This document shows, in pieces, positions 11,348-22,517 of a stretch of DNA of 64,000 bases (within the stretch, counting starts at the first letter, position 1; each line of letters opens with the position of its first letter). The stretch is from Uloborus plumipes (lineage: Eukaryota > Arthropoda > Arachnida > Araneae > Uloboridae). A model generated the notes under the pieces. It had not been told where the DNA came from, searched no databases, and saw only the letters and a list, made by a program, of their open reading frames with translations. A program made the position numbers and the translations under genes. The stretch spans positions 1 through 64,000 of the forward strand of contig JAXGGA010005204.1 in the NCBI GenBank assembly GCA_038373865.1, written 5' to 3'.

Positions 11348-12874
11348 GTAACTCTTAAACCATAAACTTCACCAAACGCCTTTATTGTTGTTTGTAATCG
11401 CTAAAAGTTTACTTTCTCATGACTTTTTTTTTTCATTATATGAATGTTTATGACAGCACCTAAATGAAAATATAGCATATAGATTGATTGCCTCGAATTA
11501 TATCTCCTCCCCTTTAAAGAAGCAACCTATGTTGATTTTGAGAACCCAAGTAAAGCACTTGAAAGGAATACTTTACAAAATTAAAAGAACGAACTGTATT
11601 TAGAAGTGATGGGGTTTTATGTAGTTTTATTTTTAGCGTTTACACCCGTAAATATCGGTCTTATGTAAGGTGTTGAAGTGTTGACTTAGGACCAACTATA
11701 AGTGTATGTTTTTTTCACGAGGTGGTTGAAAATAATAAAAAGAACAAGATATGCTTGTAGATGATTAACGCTTTCTAATATTTGTTTTCAAATTTGCGCC
11801 CGTAAAAGTTAAACTAGGCGGTTGGCGAGCCTGCGTATTTAGAAATTCGGCACTATTTACAGTAGACTACATACAACATGGGTTTAAATGACAACTCTGC
11901 TAATTGTTACCTGTCGGTTGTTTGTTATAATGTAAAAATATTCCACATATGAGATTCGTAAAAAACCCTTGTACTTGCGTTACCTTAATCACATAAAAAT
12001 GCGTATGTGTGTGTAATCGAATAAGTTCATATTACAAATAAATGAATTTGTAATTTGTCTACAGTGGGAAATTTTCCTACCTTTACGATTTTTTCTTATA
12101 ATGTGCGTCAAATCTTTAATATTATTCTTTCTTTTCATAACTTGATATTTTATTACTGTTGTAATCCTGTTAAAACGTATATTTAATAATAGTTCGTTTT
12201 GTAAATCACTTTCATTCAAATTTTCACACTTGTGAATGTATATCCCTTCTTCCCTCATAAAACTAGCATGATAACACCAAAACAGTTTTCACGTATTTAA
12301 CTGAGATTTGTCTTCTTCGAATTAATCTCAATATGTGTGCGAGTGCAGTGGAATGTTTATCGGAAAAGAAACTTCTTCATTTGTCTAGTTTAATGTATTT
12401 ACAGTTTAAAATATTTTATTTGTAATAGTGCAGATTTTTCCATTAACATTCCGTTATATATAACAGAAGAAAACTTGCATATAAAACCCTTCCTTTGTGC
12501 CTCTCAAAGTTTTCCAATTGTCCAAATAAAGATATTTCAATAAATATCGTCGAAATCAAATATATTAAATACTAGATTGTATAAAGTTCATACACAAAAC
12601 AAATTGTTGTGCAGGTAAGTTTACAACATTTCAATTTACTAACACAAACTTTATTTAGACATTCACGTAGCATCATCAAATTCAACTTTAATATTAAATT
12701 TATTCAATATTCAAAATGTTACGCTTGCAACATGCTGTAAGTTTTTAGCCTTAGTCAATTGGATTAAAATATTACTTTAAGTCATTTTTTGTGCTCAATA
12801 TTCCATACTTCATTAATTTACTTCAAAAATGAGCTAAAAACTTTATAATCAGGAAAATTTATTTTTGCATTTTA
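11348..12874. other. Spacer between cassettes 5 and 6
   Basis: About 1.5 kb of AT-rich DNA. No exon-like or repeated structure was recognised; the open frame at 11989-12258 (minus) shows no family motif. Confidence 0.5.
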
Positions 12875-12891
12875 CCACCATGCGGCGCTAG
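12875..12891 (+). promoter_or_regulatory. Conserved cassette element, cassette 6 (variant)
   Basis: CCATGCGGCGCTAG, 176 bp before the cassette 6 ATG, the shortest spacing in the array. CCACCATGCGGCGC still matches the CTCF core pattern at 12 of 14, with one substitution exchanged for another relative to its neighbours. Confidence 0.65.
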
Positions 12892-13053
12892 TAGCCCACA
12901 AACCAAGAACAAATGTGGCCCTACTATTCTATGCTATGTACTCAAGAATTGAAACGTCTAGTGATGGCGAAATTCTGAAGCTGTGGCGAACTCTTGGAAA
13001 ATTTCTCTTACGGACTATCAACTACCAAATTCTTTTGAGTACCTTGTGAAGGA

Positions 13054-13117
13054 ATGGTTGCGATGACTATCCTTTTGCTGTGTTGGGTTCTCTTGCAACA
13101 TTACTCAACAACACTAG
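13054..13117 (+). CDS. sDscam: Cassette 6, signal-peptide exon
   Basis: ATG plus 21 codons to CTAG|GTAAGT. The peptide starts MVAMTILLLCWVLLQHYS; a second in-frame ATG at 13063 would also leave a hydrophobic core. It joins to 14331 as G|GT. Confidence 0.85.
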
Positions 13118-14330
13118 GTAAGTTATTTCATCCTATTCTTGATTTTCCGAAAATTATACAGTATCAGTTTAAAAGATTGTGCACTATAAGATGAAAATCT
13201 GTACTTGTTTTTGCAATGTTTTCTCAATATGTGAAAAGTATAATTATGCAGTAATATTAACTTAATTTATCAGTTATGAAGTTAAAAATTATTCTTTAAC
13301 TCATAACAGTTATATCAAAGACTCTATAGCTCTATAGCTTTTAGAGTATCTTTGGTTATATGGCTGATTTTGTCAAAATTCCTAGAGCTCTGCAACCTCT
13401 TTCATATACTTATTCATATGGGATTTCTCAATCATGCATATTACCTATGCCGTTTTCAAGCTAAACACTGAAATTTTTAATGTAGGAATTTAAAATTTCA
13501 TACATCAAAAATTTCATACAAGTTTGGTATTTACTTTCATTTATTTTTATCTGACAAATTAAAAATTTTATCATACCAAATATGGCAATTTCCTTCAAAA
13601 GTAAATGCGGAAGAAATGTTGCTCAGTGTTTCTGTAGAATTATTTCTATTCATAGTTTTTTAAACATAAATTTAAATTTTTACTTTTCAATTGCTTTTTA
13701 CACGTTTTAACTGTAGTAAATAAGAAAAAATATATGAACCAGGAAAAGGTTCGGCGATACGTATAACATATCCATGAACAGCAATCACACTACATATTAT
13801 GAAAGATAACTGGTATTTTCCCCCAACCACCATGGTGATTAATGTCGTTTAAAATGCAAAAGTGTTAGAAGGTTAATTTTCAAGTGCAAAAAAAAGATGT
13901 TATTATAATTTAAAAATTTTTCAATTTGTAAATGAACCAATAAAAATAAACTAACTCAGAAAAAATTAGTTATAGCCACTACAAAAGTAGTATTATGTTT
14001 TAAATGTTTTATGTCTACATTTTTTGTCTACGTATTTCGATGTTAAGTGTGCGTTATGGAGAGATTAAAATTAGGTGATATACTAATCATTTTGTATCGT
14101 GAGTTTATTCAATATTTCGAATTTACAGCAAATTTTTGGATAATTACAAATTTATCACAATGTCAATGCACCCTAGAACATAACTCGAAGTGACCGAAAT
14201 AAATCAAGCAGTTTCAATGATTTTAAAAAGAACTCTTAATTTGAAATGTTAATACATTTTTAACATGTTATTAATGTAAGGTTTTTGGTTCAATTCTTGT
14301 GGTACATATGTTTTTTTCCTTCATCCACAG
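13118..14330 (+). other. Cassette 6 intron
   Basis: A 1.2-kb AT-rich intron with a strong acceptor (TTTTTTTCCTTCATCCACAG). No other feature seen. Confidence 0.6.
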
Positions 14331-14621
14331 GTTCCATTGCGCCTTTGATAAGTCCTATTCATTTCCCGAAAGAAATTGATATTAAGCAACGAGCAATTGT
14401 TGCTTGCAATGTCGTCAACGGTGAACCGCCATTTTCCTTCAAATGGTTAAAAGATGGTTTAGAACTGCAAGACAACCAGAGGTTGACAATCAAAAATGTT
14501 GGAGAGTATAGTTCCATGCTAACAATTCTTAAGCTTGGACCAGATAGCATTGGAAACTATACCTGTCGGGTAAATAATGTGGCAGGAACAGATGAAAAAC
14601 ATGATATGTTAATCATCAATG
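14331..14621 (+). CDS. sDscam: Cassette 6, variable Ig1 exon
   Basis: A 291-nt phase 1-1 exon: IVACNVVNG (Cys), FKWLKDG (Trp), IGNYTCRVNN (Cys). The conserved Asn of S-N-G-N-Y-T is Ile here (SIGNYT), but the N-Y-T sequon remains. Donor AATG|GTACGA. Confidence 0.9.
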
Positions 14622-15198
14622 GTACGACGAGATTCGTTGGATTTTTGTTTAACGTGACGTTAATTATCATTTTTTTTTCTCAAATATCACGTTTTTAAAG
14701 CTTCGAAAATTGTGCTTTTCCTCAAATTACTAATTTACGTAAATATGAATAATACGTTAGGTATTATGCTATAATTGAATCGGATTTTCAAACACTTCGG
14801 AAACAAAGAAAATGTTTGTTTCTGGAATATATTTTGTTATTTTTCACTTTATTTTAAACAATGCTGCTTTAACAGATTTATAAAATATCTTCAAGTATCT
14901 TTATAATAATAAATCTCTAAATATATACAGTTGCCGGTATTTATTTTAATAACTTTTGCAAAGGTTTTCTTGTAGTTCCTTACCTACAATTGAAATTACT
15001 TTTTTCCCTGGACTTTGTTACAAAATTTAATTGTTTTTTACTCCCTGCATAATACCAATATACATGGTATAATGCGGAAAAATATTCAATTTCTTTACAA
15101 TTTTATGAGTCGTCCTTCTTGTAAAATTTTACATTTTCGTAGTTTTTTGAAATAAAATTCTCTAAAATTCTCTTTTGCGCAAATATTTCCCTTTCCCA

Positions 15199-15215
15199 AC
15201 GATATGTGGCGCTAT
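15199..15215 (+). promoter_or_regulatory. Conserved cassette element, cassette 7 (diverged)
   Basis: ATATGTGGCGCTAT keeps the ATGTGGCGCTA core but differs at both ends; 10 of 14 matches to the CTCF core pattern. It lies 195 or 222 bp before the two possible ATGs. Confidence 0.6.
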
Positions 15216-15396
15216 TGTACCATAAGAGCAAGACATATATGCAACACACATCGTTTCAGATACAGTTCCTTCTGATATACTGAGTGCACGTTACATCTTA
15301 TCCTAAATCCCTTTGTGTACGTTTTTGACAAAGATATTTGCTTTAAGCTAATTTAGTTCTTAAATGTAATTTAGTAATAACTCGTAAAATTTGATA

Positions 15397-15487
15397 ATGT
15401 GCCAAATTTGCAGCAAAAATGGTATGTGTTTTTACGGTATTGCGTTTCCTCTCATCGTATGGACTATTGTGGCAAAAACAATTCTAG
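15397..15487 (+). CDS. sDscam: Cassette 7, signal-peptide exon (start uncertain)
   Basis: The frame to CTAG|GTAAGT is open from ATG 15397 (30 codons) and from ATG 15424 (21 codons). The second start gives MCFYGIAFPLIVWTIVAK, whose length matches the other cassettes (19-21 codons). AATTTGCAG at 15403-15411 could be a 5' UTR acceptor that would remove the first ATG. I favour 15424. Joins to 15956 as G|CT. Confidence 0.75.
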
Positions 15488-15955
15488 GTAAGTTCACAAT
15501 TATTTATTTACTTTTCCTACTGTTGCATAAAACTGATATTAAATCTAAAGTAACTTTATTATGCATAAATTTCGCAGCTCAATATTTTAATTAATCTGAG
15601 CAAAAATTGAAAGCTCAATGCAGGACTATGCTACGTTTAGAATAAATTCCATGCATTCACAAGCAATGTGCGATACATCATTGGAAAATAAGAAGTACAT
15701 AGGTTAGTGCATTGTGTGTAAGAAAAAAGTCTAAACCTGGTACAGCAAAATCATGATTATTGCAAATTGCTTCGCTAGTTCCAGCTTAAGTCTCATTTGT
15801 GTTTAATTTTAATTATATTCTCATAGTGAATTATTGAGCAAATAGAAATCCGCTTGTGTATTATAATGAATTGAAATTTTCCGTACCGATGCTATTATCA
15901 CATTTTATAACCTCTTTCTGATAGGTTAAAAATTGTTCTTACATTTATTTTTCAG

Positions 15956-16237
15956 CTGATGTTCCAGTGTTAAAGCCACTGATGTTTACGGGAGGTGAAG
16001 AAGGGCAGAGAACTATGGCTCTTTGCTTGGCAATTTCAGGGAGTATACCATTAGCATTCACATGGTTAAAAGATGGAAAAATACTAACCAATAAAGACGT
16101 TATCTTGTCAAATATTGACGATTATTCTTCTGCTTTAACCATATCGTCTGTGAAGTCGAATAGTAATGGCAATTATACTTGCCGCGTTGCAAATTCTTTC
16201 GGTTTTGACGAACAAACTGCAATATTAGCTGTTAAGG
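15956..16237 (+). CDS. sDscam: Cassette 7, variable Ig1 exon (most diverged)
   Basis: A 282-nt phase 1-1 exon, three codons shorter than most. It keeps the core (MALCLAISG, FTWLKDG, NGNYTCRVAN) but lost the F-x-F and the G-K-R segment (GEEGQRTM instead) and ends EQTAILAVKG. It is the cassette nearest the constant exons. Donor AAGG|GTGAGT is the strongest of the array. Confidence 0.9.
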
Positions 16238-18049
16238 GTGAGTCTTGTATGTTCTTGTGATTGATAATATAGCTCCTACTTACGTTTGGCAATGATATAT
16301 TTGATTTTACCATTCCTTTTTTTTATTTAACGACTTTGGTCCTAAGCACCAATACTGTTCTTAACAGTATAGTACTAACATAAATGAATAGTATGCTTGC
16401 TAGTCCTGCCAATATTTCAGTATTTTGAATGGAGTTTTTTTTTAAACTAGCAAATACGAAAGATAACAGAGGTTAAAATAAACATAAAATTCAGTTAAGA
16501 GACTCATAATGTACACTTCTGTGGTCTTCGAAAAAGATAAAGGGAAATGTAAAACGAAATATAAAAACTTGAACTTTGATGCAAAAAAATTATGTTTCAG
16601 TTCGAATTTCAAAGTTTGAATTCTTAAGATTGCGAGTATGTATTATAAAAAAATTCAAAGTTAAAAAAGTAACACCTATGTGTATGTGTAATGGTCTATG
16701 TGTATTTATATTATTTTTTGAGTTTTCCCAATCAATCTTTAAAAAGGTGTTTCCCAGATAGCATTGGATAAAAATCGTTTATTTGTGCATATGTTTTCGT
16801 AACTAATAATTGTGTTTATTGTCAAGTAGATATCCACCAGTGTGTTTTAGCACAAAAATTTTAAAGATTTACATTTCACTGGAAATAGTTTAAATATTTT
16901 CCTTGCAATCATATATTGTGTGAAAATGAAATAAAGGTTTATAAAACGAAACAATTGTTTTCTTTTTTTCACATTATTTATGACAACTTTAAAAAGTATA
17001 GAAATAAAACTTCCTTTTTCAGATTGATTGAACAAAAAACGCCTTAATTATCACATTCGTTCTTTGTTTTTGACATTGTCGAGAAATATTTTACTGAAAT
17101 TATTAATTAGTTGTAAATTGTCTGTGCTGCTTAACGTGATTCATTTTAAAAAATCTTTCTTGTTCCTTTATTGCACTAATGTTAAATGTTTAATGTATCG
17201 TTGATCATGTTTGTGCTTTATCATATGAAAATACAAACAAAATATTCATTCTTGCTCTGAATTAAAAGTTTGTTTTTGTCACAAATGAAAATTTCAGTAT
17301 ATCCTATTGTTTTATCTTTCAGCCTATCATCTACTGTGATGACCAAGCATTCTTTTTGTTTCCGTTTTAAAAAATTGTCTTTTTAATGCAAAATTATTCG
17401 TGTTTTTTTTTTTTTTTTTCATTTGATATCGTAACTAATTACTTCTTATTTTACAGCACTGTGAGTCCAAATGTTTACAGCTTTAAAATTAATTTATAAC
17501 TTTATTAACTTTTGAACTTAGAACCTATATACATTCAACTTGGAAATAATGTAAATTTTTCATTTTCATTCTTGATTTTTCATTTACATCATTTCATAAA
17601 AACACATTAATGTCGTATTTATTATATTAACGCTACTTTATAAAAAATCGGTAAATGAAACTGATATATAATTCACTTACACAAACTATATTTCGATATT
17701 AACGTTTCTTGAAACTAGTTTCAGTCCGAGATTTACCCGCAGGAATAGTTCAACAATATGTGCCATAATTAGTTTGGAGGAGGCTTAATGTTACTATCTA
17801 CCTATTTTCACGAGGCTTGCCTAAAATACTTCATACAAAAATACATCCTAGCTTTCGGCTTTTTTCTTTCAATGCCTAGCGTAAAATAAGTTTTGGTAAA
17901 AATTATCTTTAAAATACAGGATTTGCTCTAATATGGGTAGAGGTGACCTTGAGTCTCCATCACTCGCGAAACGTCGTATGAATTCGTCGAAGCGCAATAG
18001 TTTGGTATGATTCCCTTGTTTGGTTAATAACACTTATTTCTTATTGCAG
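16238..18049 (+). other. Intron between the cassette array and constant exons
   Basis: A 1.8-kb AT-rich intron. An isolated acceptor-like site followed four bases later by GTGAGT lies at 17455-17466, but no exon can be built there. No other feature recognised. Confidence 0.5.
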
Positions 18050-18169
18050 TGTCTCCGCAATGGGTGCAGGAGCCAAAAGACCTTTCAGCGATGGGAGGAC
18101 AGATCACATCTTTGGACTGCTTCACCAGAGGATACCCCAAGCCCAATGTCAGCTGGAAAAAGAAAAATG
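18050..18169 (+). CDS. sDscam: Constant Ig2, first exon
   Basis: 120 nt, phase 1-1, from TTATTGCAG to AATG|GTATGA. Encodes VSPQWVQEPKDLSAMGG, the first Ig Cys in SLDCFTRG, and the core Trp in NVSWKKKNG. The PKP-x-V-x-WKK pattern resembles Ig8 of full-length Dscam, in keeping with an Ig7-Ig8-Ig9 origin of sDscam. All variable exons splice here. Confidence 0.92.
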
Positions 18170-18356
18170 GTATGAGACTGTTTTTTCACACATTATCAAA
18201 TGACTTTTACTATATTTCTCAGAAAAGTGAGACTTCACAAACTCTCGCTCTCTGACTCCGCTTCAAAACGGAAATCTCTTCAGTTTTTCTATTAAATATT
18301 TCTGATTTTGCTCATGTGGTTTTAATTCGTCTAATCTAAAAGAAAAGAGCAAAAAT

Positions 18357-18532
18357 ACCAGGCCCGTTATTTATAGTTTTTTCGGGGGGGGGGTCAAAGG
18401 GTACGAACGAAATGCAATTTCATCGGAAAAGAACAAAAACCACACACACTTATATATACATTTCTTGATTTATCAAAGCGAGGTGGGCAATTAATGCCCA
18501 CCCTTGACCCAACTGAAAGATGGGCCTGAAAA
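18357..18532. repeat. Short G/C-run MITE, copy 2
   Basis: Relative of the element at 653-828: inverted ends (AGGCCCGTTATTT and GATGGGCCTG), a G run near the left end and the shared internal GCAATTTCATCGGAAAA. It lies in the intron between the two Ig2 exons. Confidence 0.65.
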
Positions 18533-18681
18533 ATTCGTTTGACTAAACTTTTGAGGACTATATCCGATTTTCAATACTTGAAATACGCTTGTACACTCAC
18601 TGTACAGATGTTAAAAATGTCTCTGATTGTGTAAATAATTCTTTTCAAAATAATCTGCTAACCATGTTATTCTTCTTTCAG

Positions 18682-18849
18682 ATGATGGTAGTGATTTAAT
18701 GATAACCGAGAGTTCTCGTTGGAAGATTGCTGAAAATGGGTCCCTCATTTTCAAGAAAATAAGTAAAGATGACGAAGGAGTTTATACCTGTGACGTCAAT
18801 AATGGTGTTGGAGAAGGCTTAAGAAAATCAGCCAGGTTGAGTGTCAAAG
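18682..18849 (+). CDS. sDscam: Constant Ig2, second exon
   Basis: 168 nt, phase 1-1, after TTCTTTCAG and before AAAG|GTATTT. Encodes the second half of Ig2: RWKIAENGSLIFKKISKDDEG, then VYTCDVNNGVG with the second Cys. With the previous exon the domain is 96 residues. Confidence 0.92.
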
Positions 18850-20087
18850 GTATTTGTTGAGTTTTAAGCTTAGAAATTATGGCTTACATTAATCTTGAAA
18901 ATACTTAAATTAGGTTTAGAAAGTGGCTTAAAGTTTCAGGGGGAAATAAGTGCTATTTTATTTTATTATTATTTTGGGGGAGGGGGTTCTGATTTTAAGA
19001 CAAATAATGTGTGCATTTTCTATGGATGTCCCTCCCCCTCCCCCCAAGGACGATCTCCCACACTCTTAAATGTTTTGTAGCATACCTTACCCTCAAAAAA
19101 CAATGAAACCCCTCCAAAATGAAATAAAATATCTGTTAAATCAACTCCTTCCCTTAAATATTTCAATGGTGAAGTCTGCACCATGATCCCCCCCCTCCCG
19201 CCCTTTCTCCTCTGTATCCCAGCAGTTTCTCAACTTGAAATGGCATACAGCACGGTGCAATGTGTTGGGTTTATTTAAACTACTACTTAAGTCTTAGTAA
19301 AAAAAAAATTCTTCTTTACTTATTTAAAAATGCAAAAGCATCTGAATCAGATACAAATTAAATGCAAAATGCAATAATACTTGGCCCTTTTATTTATTTC
19401 ATATTGCAGCAAGTATCCAAAATTTATGTTAGGCGCTGTAGTCTAGTTATATAGGCTCATACGCTCCGTATGGTAAAACGCCCCAATGCCAAAACAGCCA
19501 CACAATCCACTGGTATGAATGCTTTTCAGAGGCAATGGTATGCAAAGTGTATAGTATAATGTCCTGTATTTTTTTTACTGTTTTCTACCGATTAATACTA
19601 TTACTAGCCCTACAAGCCGTAAGTATAAGACAAAATCATGTAAAATCTTTTTATAATTAAAGTTAATTTCAAGGCTTGTTATGTTACCCATGCAATAATT
19701 TGTATCAAATAAGCTAACTGCTACCACTTTTCTCAATTATAATTTTATAATGTAATTTTTTAAGTGGTTCACTGCATTCCAATGGAGTGGTATGAATTGC
19801 CTGGCTATCAGGTTAATATGCCAATGACGTTTTTTGGTAACAAGTAATTCATTTCGCAATTGTTAGTGCTGATCGATTTGACACAGCATCTCTACCTTCA
19901 TTGGAAAAAGTATTAGGCATTTAGTTTTATTTTTTATTCACATAAGTTTTTACAAGTGTTTCCTCTTAGGTAGGTCATGATATTCCTACTTACTATATAT
20001 CCTAAAAGCCTATTAAGATTCTTGCTTCATAAAACCCAATCAACACAATCAAAATTTTAATTTTTCACTTGTTTGACATTTTTTTAG
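18850..20087 (+). other. Intron Ig2-Ig3
   Basis: 1.2 kb. Contains G and C runs around 18975-19195 that may be remnants of short transposons, but no ends could be defined. Confidence 0.45.
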
Positions 20088-20229
20088 CTCCTCCTCGGAT
20101 TGGCTCTGCTTATCGAATCAAAAATGCCCGCAAAGCTGAATCGACAACTTTGGTGTGTGAAGCAGAAGGAGATCAACCGTTGATAACGTCATGGTCCAAA
20201 AATGGAGTTGAATTGCAAACCACCGGAAG
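20088..20229 (+). CDS. sDscam: Constant Ig3, first exon
   Basis: 142 nt, phase 1 in and phase 2 out (GGAAG|GTAACT). Encodes APPRIGSAYRIKNARKAE, the first Cys in LVCEAEGD and the core Trp in TSWSKNGVEL. The split inside the Arg codon is completed by the exon at 26944. Resembles Ig9 of full-length Dscam. Confidence 0.92.
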
Positions 20230-21956
20230 GTAACTGTCAAACAATAATAAATACATGAAGACACATTATTATTAATTGCTTTCTCTGTGTGTGGATCTAA
20301 CTAGAAAGGTGGAATCGAATCTCAAAACTAATCGAATATCGAGATACGAAATAATTTGTATTTCAATTTGGTTCTCCTTATTGCTTAATCTTAAAAATAT
20401 CAAATTAAATAATTACAGGTGATTCTCTCCTGATTGTAATTATAGTTTTACATAATAACGACTAATAACTATGAGTTGAAAATAATGCAAATATCGGTAA
20501 GAACTGATGTTAACAGCTGAATAAAATAACCTTAATAACAGTACACGCCATGTTGTTGTCAATATTAAACTATAAAACAAAGAACGCTACTGCCACCCAG
20601 ACAAACATTACTCACATGGCTAATTATTTTTATACCTAAATAAAACATAAAATCTACCTGAATTCATGTTAATATTCATAAAAGTTACGTGAATACGCTT
20701 GTCCGTAAGGAAAATAATGATAATATTGTAACTGAAGGTGAAGATTTCAAAATAGAATCATTACTGTTGAGAATATTTTTTCGAGAGCAATTTTTCCGAA
20801 CAAACAAGCTTCGTCATCTTTATGAATATGAATTTTAATCTGTGATCAAAAAATTAGTCGTATTTTATTTTTATGAAATATTTTCCTGCTGTTTCATTAC
20901 TTAGATGCGTATAGTGATGATGTTAATTAAGCTCCTCTCTCTCTCTCTTTTCTTATTGCTTCATAAATTAATTTTGGATACATTTCTCAATCTCAATTCG
21001 TAAAAAATAGTTTAAAGGTATATTTTTCGCTCAAAAATCGAGCGTTCCCATTACCTGCCAGCAGTCTTTGCCGCTGTGCACTGCGAAACAAAGAACGTAT
21101 GGTAAAATAAACTGCTTCCAGGCAAAGTGCTTGGTCAGAAAGCATACATTCAGGCAAAACACGTGTCAGAAACAAAGAAAATGAAAATGAATATTTCAAC
21201 GGGTATTTGAATTATTGTCGAACTAATTGATCTGGATGTTGAGACATATTTCTTAAAATCAATAATTGTCAATTAATCCTTGTAAATATTAATCATTCAA
21301 TTTGAAAAATAAAATTTGCTTAGGTGAAATAGTTTTTGCTTTAGCCGCTCAAACCGAAGAAAGATTTTAAACTTTTATAATCATTTGTAAAATTTGTATA
21401 CTTTTGAATTTCAATTATAAAAATTAAGTTATTTCCATGAATGCATTAATTGTTTTACAGCATTTTTCCAATTCACGGCTATTTTAGCGCGAACATTATT
21501 TTCAATCGAAGACGCCAACTGTCATTGATCCGGACCTTGCTAAACCGGACTTCGCTTAACTCGTGCAGTCATTTAGATGAGCAGTAAATAAAAGGCGTGT
21601 TAGTGCAATAAAGTATTTTGGTAGGACGTATTTTATGTTTTTGTAATGCATTTTTGTCATTTTCTCTTACACAGTCTTACGTCTCATTCTTTTAATGCAA
21701 TTTTTACTGCATACTTTATTTTAAATCCCTTATGTCGATTAAATAGGTTTTTCTTTTAATTCGTACTTTTTCATTTAATTAGACATGCTGAGTCCCGTAC
21801 TAATACGAATTATTACTATAAGGTTTGACTATAAGTAATAAATAACCAAATGGTTACTCATTTCTAAAGATATAATATCGATTCATTACGCGTGATAAAG
21901 GAGCACGGTATTTATAGAATAAAACTCTTAATGTTAAGGTATTAGCTTAGAATACT

Positions 21957-22517
21957 CACAATGTAAAAAATAAATGTTGTTTTTACAGTATAATACAGCT
22001 AATTTTACGGAAATACACTGTAAAATTACTACTTTTACAGTTTATTACTGATCATTTTACAGTTTTAAACTGGAATCTCTACTGCCAGTATAACACTTGT
22101 TTTTACAATAATAAACTGCAATTTTATGGTAAAATTGGTAAAATTGCTAATTTTTCAGTAGTAAACTAAAATTACTAGTTTTACTGTATTAAACTGTAAA
22201 ATTGGAAAATGTACAGTAATAAACTGTTAAATTGGAAATTTTACAGTAATAAACTGTTAAATTGCTAGTTTTACAGTAATAAACTGTTAAATTGCTAGTT
22301 TTACAGTAATAAACTTAAATTGCTAGTTTTACAGTAATAAACTGTTAAATTGCTAGTTTTACAGTAATAAACTTAAATTGCTAGTTTTACAGAAATAAAC
22401 TCTAAAATTGCTAGTTTTATAGTTTATTACTGCGCTTTTATAGTTTTAAAGGGAAAACTCCACTTTCAGTATTATAGTGTAAAAGCAACAATTTAATTTA
22501 TTTTTTGTTTTGTAGTG
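21957..22517. repeat. CACTG-type MITE, copy 2, with expanded internal repeats
   Basis: Starts with the degraded end CACAATGTAAAAAATAAATG and ends TTTTTTGTTTTGTAGTG. Between about 22150 and 22400 the unit TTTTACAGTAATAAACTGTT recurs about eight times, some copies being near identical, so local expansion is recent. Confidence 0.75.

Noticed and set aside
17451..17470. TTTTACAG followed by CACT and GTGAGT, like a 4-nt exon
   Set aside because: Four nucleotides would break the phase-1 joint between cassettes and Ig2, and no Ig remnant surrounds it. Probably chance or a dead exon edge.
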